This document shows positions 1-3,395 of a stretch of 5,615 bases of DNA, piece after piece; the first letter of the stretch is position 1; each line of letters opens with the position of its first letter. Source of the stretch: Terriglobia bacterium (GTDB lineage: Bacteria; Acidobacteriota; Terriglobia; UBA7540). Both the position numbers and the translations under genes were made by a program. The notes below the pieces were generated by a model. That model had not been told where the DNA came from. It saw only the letters and a program-made list of their open reading frames with translations, and did not search any database. The stretch spans positions 1 to 5,615 of the forward strand of contig JASHTO010000747.1 in NCBI GenBank assembly GCA_030040515.1, read 5' to 3'.

Positions 1-2
1 TT

Positions 3-212
3 AACCAAGCCGAAATCGAAATTAGTCTGTTCGCCCGGCAATGCCTCGGGAGACGCAGGATTCCCACCTTGGCTATCCTACGACGCGAAGCCCGCGCCTG
101 GAACCGCAAGGTCAATCGCATGCGGGTGAAGATTGACTGGCAATTCACGCGCCGGAAAGCGCGAGCAAAGTTTGGCTACCAACGGAATCTTTTTATGTGG
201 TCAAAGAACTAG
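3..212 (+). pseudogene. IS630-family transposase, C-terminal fragment (cut by the window edge)
   Basis: This open frame enters from the left edge and encodes 69 residues before TAG. It begins NQAEIEISLFARQCLGRRRI and continues through REARAWNRKVNR, VKIDWQFTRRKAR and KFGY. This is the C-terminal part of the IS630 subtype whose DDE domain ends in a WLNxAEIE motif, so the catalytic Glu region is at residues 4-6. IS630 enzymes cut and paste DNA into TA dinucleotides. The reading frame stops exactly where similarity to the minus-strand integrase begins (about 210-212), so the element's right end is probably the TA at 210-211. Whether the transposase is complete cannot be told, because its N-terminus lies outside the window. 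It may be an intact gene seen partially rather than a true pseudogene. Family assignment is confident; the status is uncertain. Confidence 0.85.
210..211. other. TA target dinucleotide at an IS630 insertion boundary
   Basis: Left of this point the plus strand encodes the IS630 transposase. Right of it the minus strand encodes an rve-type integrase that loses its expected sequence right after the HFNVTAHP stretch. The join falls on TA, the known target and duplicated site of IS630 elements. The other copy of TA would be at the far end of the element, outside the window. Precise placement is inferred from where the two coding similarities meet, not from a seen inverted repeat. Confidence 0.55.
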
Positions 213-819
213 GATGGGCGGTGACGTTGAAATGAATCACCCGACGCTGGTGGTGGGCGAGCACCATGAAGACAAAGAGGACTCGGAACGTTACGGTTGG
301 TACTACGAAGAAGTCGGTAGAAACCAACTGTGTGACGTGATGGTTGAGGAAGGCGCGCCAAGTCTGAGATGGCGGCTTCCGTCTGTGCACCATGTACTTG
401 GCCACAGTCGCTTGGGAAAGAGGGAGCCCAAGTTTGGGCAGCTCGCCGTGCATTCGCGGTGCGCCCCAAAGCGGATTTGCCAGGTTCATCTTTCGGATCA
501 GGTCCTGAACATGCTGAGGAACCTGGGGGCGCCCAAGCCGCAGGCCTCGGCTCTTCCACCGCCAGTAGAGGCGAAATCCCGTGCCATGCCAACGGATCAC
601 CGTTTCTGGTTTGAAGATGGAGAGGGCGGAGCGTCAGCCCGCCCAGAGGTGCAACAGACAAACCCAAAGGAAGCGATCAGCAGTGGTCAAGGGCAGTCGC
701 TTCCGACCGCGCTGCAGCACGGTGATCTGATGGCGCAGGGCAAGATTCTCCGCCTGCAGCGCCAACCGGGTTCGGAAGCACGACCGCAAGGCATGTAAGG
801 AAAACGCAAAAGATTGTTT
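211..819 (-). pseudogene. DDE integrase (rve-type transposase), broken by a nonsense codon and an IS630 insertion
   Basis: Reading the minus strand from the TGA at 820-822, one frame gives ALRSCFRTRLALQAENLALR, then HQITVLQR, DRFLWVCLLHLWAG, a TGA stop at 634-636, and then RSALSIFKPETVIRWHGTGF and RLYWRWKSR. It continues with a region containing NPLWGAPRMHGELPKLG, KPPSQTWRAFLNHH and QLVSTDFFVVPTVTFRVLFV. This is the architecture of the integrase-catalytic-region proteins common in soil bacteria: an N-terminal helical and HTH region followed by an RNase H-like DDE core. The Asp of STDFF should be the first catalytic residue. The second Asp and the Glu are lost, because the frame runs into the IS630 element just after HFNVTAHP. 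The stop at 634 sits where relatives have Trp (AGW), consistent with TGG to TGA. No convincing start codon remains in frame near 795-819. The piece after the stop could start at GTG 600 but would lack the active site, so it is not expected to be functional. Confidence 0.85.
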
Positions 820-971
820 TCATGAGATGGGAAGACTACCAGCAAAACGCACCAACCGCAATAATCTCAATGCGGGAATTATTGGTATGCACAAGTCGGG
901 GGTCCGTCTTTGAAGGTTGAGCGAAATTCAGTGGGAGTGCGAACATCGCTGAACCTCACAGCTTCGGAAAC
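820..971. other. Intergenic stretch between integrase pseudogene and higA, no gene seen
   Basis: No open frame here resembles a protein. The only local structure is a 7-bp perfect inverted repeat, CAATAAT (859-865) with ATTATTG (878-884), around a 12-nt loop. No run of T follows it on either strand, so I do not call it a terminator. A terminal inverted repeat of the broken integrase element might lie here but cannot be recognised without its partner. Confidence 0.4.
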
Positions 972-1379
972 CTAAATCAAGATGTCTACCGGTACATGGA
1001 AGAGCGATGCCAGTTTCTTGGCATGCGATTTACTGATTGTGCGCTTGCCACTGAGGATTTCGGAGACACGGCTTTTCGAGCCTAAGACCGGCCAGAGATC
1101 GTGCGGTTGAAGGCCTCTCTGTTCGAGCAGAAACGCCACCGCCTTGTGGGGCTCTGAAGGCGGGAGCGGGTAGTGTTTTCGGTCGTAATCTTCGATCAGG
1201 ATGGACAGCATTTCCAGAAGGGAAGTCTCCTCACGTGAGAGTTTGGCCTCGCCACGTTGCATAAGATGTCCGACCTCTGCAACCAGGCGGTCGTATTCGC
1301 GATCATCCTTAATTGGATGCGGCTGTACCCTGGCCAATAGCTCGCCATACGCGACGGGATTTAAGGCATGAGTACTCAT
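972..1379 (-). CDS. higA: HigA-type antitoxin (HTH transcriptional regulator)
   Basis: This is the antitoxin of a type II toxin-antitoxin pair. It should bind and neutralise the HigB RNase and repress its own operon through a C-terminal helix-turn-helix domain. The 135-residue product starts MSTHALNPVAYGELLARVQP. It has an acidic and charged helical N-terminal half (EYDRLVAEV, LSREETSLLEMLSILIEDYD), then a Cro/C1-like HTH at about residues 79-130 (AVAFLLEQRGL, VLGSKSRVSEILSGKRTIS, AKKLASLFHVPVDILI). This matches the COG5499 HigA family in size and layout. The gene lies 28 nt after the higB stop in the same direction, so co-transcription and probably coupled translation are expected. I chose ATG 1379 because GAGGGG stands a few bases upstream and the family usually begins near here. 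ATG 1394, five codons upstream, is possible but has a poorer ribosome site. No damage is visible. Confidence 0.9.
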   Translation of the reverse strand: MSTHALNPVAYGELLARVQPHPIKDDREYDRLVAEVGHLMQRGEAKLSREETSLLEMLSILIEDYDRKHYPLPPSEPHKAVAFLLEQRGLQPHDLWPVLGSKSRVSEILSGKRTISKSHAKKLASLFHVPVDILI

Positions 1380-1407
1380 CAGTCCCCTCTTCATCGGGGA
1401 AGCTTCT

Positions 1408-1698
1408 TCAACCTTTCTTCCACTTCCCTTCCGAATACTCCTGGTGCGTGAGGATGTGCCGGACGAACAACGTCTGGCTTCGGAAGTTCATCTCGGCAAT
1501 CAGCCGGTATTTGTTCCCGGCGATGTTAAACACCACGTAGGATTTCACCCAGTCGGCGCTCCCCAAGACCTGCTTGACCTCAGCGAAGCTCGTCCATAGG
1601 CATGCAGAGGAAACGCGATACCAATTATCGAGCGCCGGGCCCGCGTCGGGACGTGCCCCCTTGAACTCACGAATCGCCCTATAGCTGATAATGTGCAC
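1408..1698 (-). CDS. higB: HigB-type toxin (mRNA interferase, HigB_toxin family)
   Basis: This is a small basic RelE-fold RNase of the HigB/YgjN type, which cleaves mRNA on the ribosome and is held inactive by HigA. The 96-residue product reads (V/M)HIISYRAIREF at the start, then LDNWYRVSSACLWTSFAEVK, VLGSADWV, VVFNIAGNKYRLIAEMNF, RSQTLFVRHILTHQEYSEGK and WKKG. The NKYRL, RH-x3-TH-x2-EY and GKW blocks are hallmarks of this family, and the length is normal. An in-frame GTG at 1696-1698 is taken as start because the family begins MH(V/I)ISYRAI and GGGGAGG lies 3 nt upstream. A longer frame to 1743 would add 15 non-family residues and run through the candidate operator. Toxin-first order followed by higA is typical of hig loci. 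Nothing in the sequence suggests inactivation. Confidence 0.9.
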   Translation of the reverse strand: MHIISYRAIREFKGARPDAGPALDNWYRVSSACLWTSFAEVKQVLGSADWVKSYVVFNIAGNKYRLIAEMNFRSQTLFVRHILTHQEYSEGKWKKG

Positions 1699-1716
1699 GT
1701 CCCTCCCCAAGCCTAT

Positions 1717-1733
1717 GTTCCCATAACGGGAAC
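1717..1733. promoter_or_regulatory. Candidate HigA operator (perfect inverted repeat)
   Basis: GTTCCC-ATAAC-GGGAAC is a perfect 6-bp inverted repeat with a 5-nt spacer, lying 18 nt upstream of the higB GTG. HigA-family antitoxins are dimeric HTH repressors that bind such palindromes over their own promoter. The position suits repression of higBA, but binding is inferred only. A core promoter cannot be placed convincingly around it (TTGCGA upstream is the best -35 guess). Confidence 0.5.
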
Positions 1734-1773
1734 CACTTCGCAAGCGTTCCGCACAGCATTCCGAAGTTGCGAA

Positions 1774-1911
1774 TCAGCCCACCGGACGCTTTGCAGGAAT
1801 GACCGGCAGGAAGTAGCATTGGCCCTTGCCAGCGATTTTCTCGCTAATTTTGAGCCATCCCTCGAACAGCAGCGCACGCCAATGCGAATTCTGAGCGTTT
1901 TTGTCCAACAC
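1774..1911 (-). CDS. Short ORF of unknown function upstream of higB
   Basis: A 45-codon frame on the minus strand starts at GTG 1911 and ends with TGA at 1774-1776. It encodes a product with the segments NSHWRALLFEGWLKISEKIA and CYFLPVIPAKRPVG. I do not recognise the family. The frame stays open upstream to 1951 without an ATG, so a truncated older gene is as likely as a small real one. It points toward higB with 75 nt between, and a weak promoter and tandem repeat lie just upstream. Its mix of hydrophobic and charged residues looks protein-like, but the length is too short to exclude chance. Confidence 0.22.
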   Translation of the reverse strand: MLDKNAQNSHWRALLFEGWLKISEKIAGKGQCYFLPVIPAKRPVG

Positions 1912-1920
1912 GTGCTTCGC

Positions 1921-1944
1921 TTTTATGACGCATTTTATGACGTA
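1921..1944. repeat. 12-bp tandem repeat, two copies
   Basis: TTTTATGACGCA is followed directly by TTTTATGACGTA, differing at one position. It lies about 220 bp upstream of higB and overlaps the -10 box of a weak minus-strand promoter, so it could be a regulator binding site or simple slippage. Confidence 0.7.
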
Positions 1945-1962
1945 ACTACTCTAATATGCTAA
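1934..1962 (-). promoter_or_regulatory. Possible minus-strand promoter far upstream of higB
   Basis: On the minus strand TTAGCA (1962-1957) and CATAAA (1939-1934) are separated by 17 nt, each matching four of six bases of the vegetative -35 and -10 consensus. It would drive the 45-codon ORF and then higBA. Such matches occur by chance in AT-rich stretches, so this is weak. Confidence 0.3.
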
Positions 1963-2364
<402 letters not shown>

Positions 2365-2370
2365 AGTCTT

Positions 2371-2688
2371 TCACTGAGTTAGCGTAACACCCGTTCCCGC
2401 CCCCGAAATTTGGTTACCATTTTGGTGCACGACTCCCCCAAAATCGGCCCCGTTGAGGTGTTTCACCGCCTCGCGCTGTGCAGCCTGCCCGATGTGCCCG
2501 TAGCGCCGGGACATTCTCACCGTCGTAGACGGACTCCAACCCATGATCGTGGCGACTATAGACAACGGCGTGCCGGATTCGAGCATTTGCGTGCAGGCTG
2601 TATGCCTGAGATCGTGAAACCTGCAGGCTACCCCAGCGCGCTTCTTGGCGGCTTCCCATGCTTCCTTCCAATCGCCAATCGGGATCGG
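2371..2688 (-). pseudogene. Tyrosine recombinase (phage-type integrase), C-terminal fragment
   Basis: These 105 codons encode the catalytic end of a tyrosine site-specific recombinase that would have integrated and excised an element at the adjoining tRNA-Asn site. The frame contains IGDWKEAWEAAKKRAGVACR, then FHDLRHT (the HxxR box, fragment residues 25-28), MGWSPSTTVRMS (Trp at the His/Trp position, residue 51) and RRYGHI with the nucleophile Tyr at residue 63. A tail including HQNGNQ ends in TGA at 2371-2373. Box I with the first Arg, the core-binding domain and the arm domain are all missing, because an IS630 transposase remnant is fused at the 5' side, just before PIPIGDW. With no first catalytic Arg it cannot recombine DNA. 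The IS part happens to share its frame, so an automatic annotation may show a chimeric protein of up to 215 residues (to 3018). Confidence 0.88.
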
Positions 2689-3010
2689 CTCAAGGGGGTT
2701 CAAGTCCGGGGAATAGGGCGGTAGATGAACAGCTGCGTGTGGGCGGCTGCGAGGGCTTCGCGCACGCCCCGGATCTTCTGTGTGCTCAGGTTGCCCAGGA
2801 TCACCACCTCGCCGGGGTACAGGGTGGGGACCAATCCTTGCCAGACCCAGGCCAAGAACATCTCGCCGTTCATCGCACCCCCAAACAACCACGGGGCGCA
2901 GGGACCGCCGCCACACAGAAGCCCGCCCATCGCGCGATCTCCTGCGTGCTCTTGCCCTGCTCGTAGAGTTCCAGAATGCGCTTGCGGAGTGGAACAGGTA
3001 TGGCTCGCAT
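2689..3010 (-). pseudogene. IS630-family transposase remnant with internal deletion and frameshifts
   Basis: Three pieces of one transposase appear in order on the minus strand, each in a different frame. First, ATG 3010 opens MRAIPVPLRKRILELYEQGK and STQEIARWAGFCVAAV, the N-terminal HTH. Second, from about 2900, comes PWLFGGAMNGEMFLAWVWQG, then LVPTLYPGEVVILGNLSTQK and IRGVREALAAAHTQL, the DDE core. Third comes HLPPYSPDLNPLE, the motif with the final catalytic Glu, ending at 2689. The segment between the HTH and the core, including the first catalytic Asp, is deleted. The second catalytic Asp of the usual VVILDN block reads Gly here, and the C-terminal end is missing where the integrase begins. 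This subtype (LPPYSPDLNP) differs from the IS630 fragment at the left end of the window (AEIEI), so the two are separate insertions. No terminal inverted repeat is identified. Confidence 0.85.
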
Positions 3011-3051
3011 GCCCCCACTCTGCCACAAGCTTTTGTATTTGGTAAGCTATA

Positions 3052-3252
3052 TTATTTATTAAATTCTCTAAAGTAATCGGGTGGCATCCCGGCCAGAAGG
3101 TCGAAGGCGGGCGCAAGATTCCCCGGTTGTTCACGAAGGACGATCTCATTCCCACGCTTCGAAATGTGAACTTGTTTCGAGCGAAACTGAAATTTCTTGG
3201 GAATTCTCACCGCCTGGCTGTTTCCACTGCGAAAGACCTTGGTGATCAGCAT
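3052..3252 (-). CDS. vapB: VapB-type antitoxin (AbrB/MazE-fold), C-terminus altered, no partner toxin
   Basis: The 66-residue product reads MLITKVFRSGNSQAVRIPKK, then FQFRSKQVHISKRGNEIVLR, then a tail with LAPAFDLLAGMPPDYF and a final REFNK. The N-terminal two thirds is a swapped-hairpin AbrB-type DNA-binding domain, with the FxSGNSQAVRIPK signature of VapB antitoxins. The later DLLAGMPPDYF belongs to the region that wraps the VapC PIN toxin. Relatives usually continue for about ten more residues and are followed at once by vapC. Here the frame ends in AT-rich sequence and the next recognisable sequence is the IS630 remnant (from 3010 down), so vapC is absent. Start choice: ATG 3252 matches the family start. 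A TTG at 3282 would add ten unrelated residues and cover the promoter. The DNA-binding half looks intact, so it may still bind its own promoter. Confidence 0.85.
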   Translation of the reverse strand: MLITKVFRSGNSQAVRIPKKFQFRSKQVHISKRGNEIVLREQPGNLAPAFDLLAGMPPDYFREFNK

Positions 3253-3258
3253 AGAAGA

Positions 3259-3287
3259 AGTATATACAACACGTGAATACAATACAA
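3259..3287 (-). promoter_or_regulatory. vapB promoter, predicted to give a leaderless or near-leaderless mRNA
   Basis: On the minus strand TTGTAT (3287-3282) and TATACT (3264-3259) are separated by 17 nt; the -10 box matches five of six consensus bases. The ATG begins only 6 nt after the -10 box, where transcription should start, and TTCTTCT rather than a Shine-Dalgarno motif precedes it. The palindromes CACGTG and GTATATAC, and repeated TTGTAT, lie in the same interval and may be part of the VapB operator. Confidence 0.55.
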
Positions 3288-3307
3288 GCCGATTTCCGGA
3301 GCAGTAG

Positions 3308-3334
3308 CCACGGTCAATGCTTTCTTGACCGTGG
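3308..3334. repeat. Hairpin 1 of a paired REP-like element
   Basis: CCACGGTCAA and TTGACCGTGG form a perfect 10-bp stem around the 7-nt loop TGCTTTC. The reverse complement of this unit matches hairpin 2 at about 20 of 27 positions, so the two are inverted copies. There is no T-run after the stem on the minus strand, so a classical intrinsic terminator for the permease gene is not supported, although transcript end protection or weak termination is possible. Confidence 0.75.
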
Positions 3335-3343
3335 GCTTCCTCT

Positions 3344-3368
3344 CACGGTCAGGAAGCGGCTGACCGTG
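3344..3368. repeat. Hairpin 2 of a paired REP-like element
   Basis: CACGGTCAG and CTGACCGTG form a perfect 9-bp stem around the 7-nt loop GAAGCGG. It is 9 nt from hairpin 1 and 27 nt after the stop codon of the permease gene. Same stem core (CACGGTCA), same loop length and opposite orientation to hairpin 1 point to a duplicated palindromic unit such as a REP or BIME-type intergenic repeat. That class is inferred from form only. Confidence 0.75.
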
Positions 3369-3395
3369 GATACCCGCTTTGAACCACGTTCCGAA

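Noticed and set aside
209..667. 152-codon minus-strand frame overlapping the integrase
   Set aside because: Out-of-frame shadow of the integrase pseudogene, low-complexity Pro/Arg/Ser-rich product.
133..798. 221-codon plus-strand open frame, the longest in the left part
   Set aside because: It is the antisense shadow of the rve-type integrase, whose minus-strand translation carries clear family motifs. The plus translation has none.
859..884. 7-bp inverted repeat CAATAAT/ATTATTG as a terminator
   Set aside because: AT-rich stem, 12-nt loop and no T-run; not convincing as a terminator or operator.
1693..1962. 89-codon plus-strand frame starting inside the higB start region
   Set aside because: It overlaps the higB start and its candidate operator on the other strand and has no recognisable motif or ribosome site.
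2410..3076. Several plus-strand frames of about 100 codons
   Set aside because: All are antisense to the integrase and IS630 remnants, and their products are Pro/Arg-rich shadows.
3308..3368. Twin hairpins as a CRISPR array or classical intrinsic terminator
   Set aside because: Only two palindromic units in inverted orientation with a 9-nt spacer, so not CRISPR. No T-run follows on either strand, so not a standard terminator.
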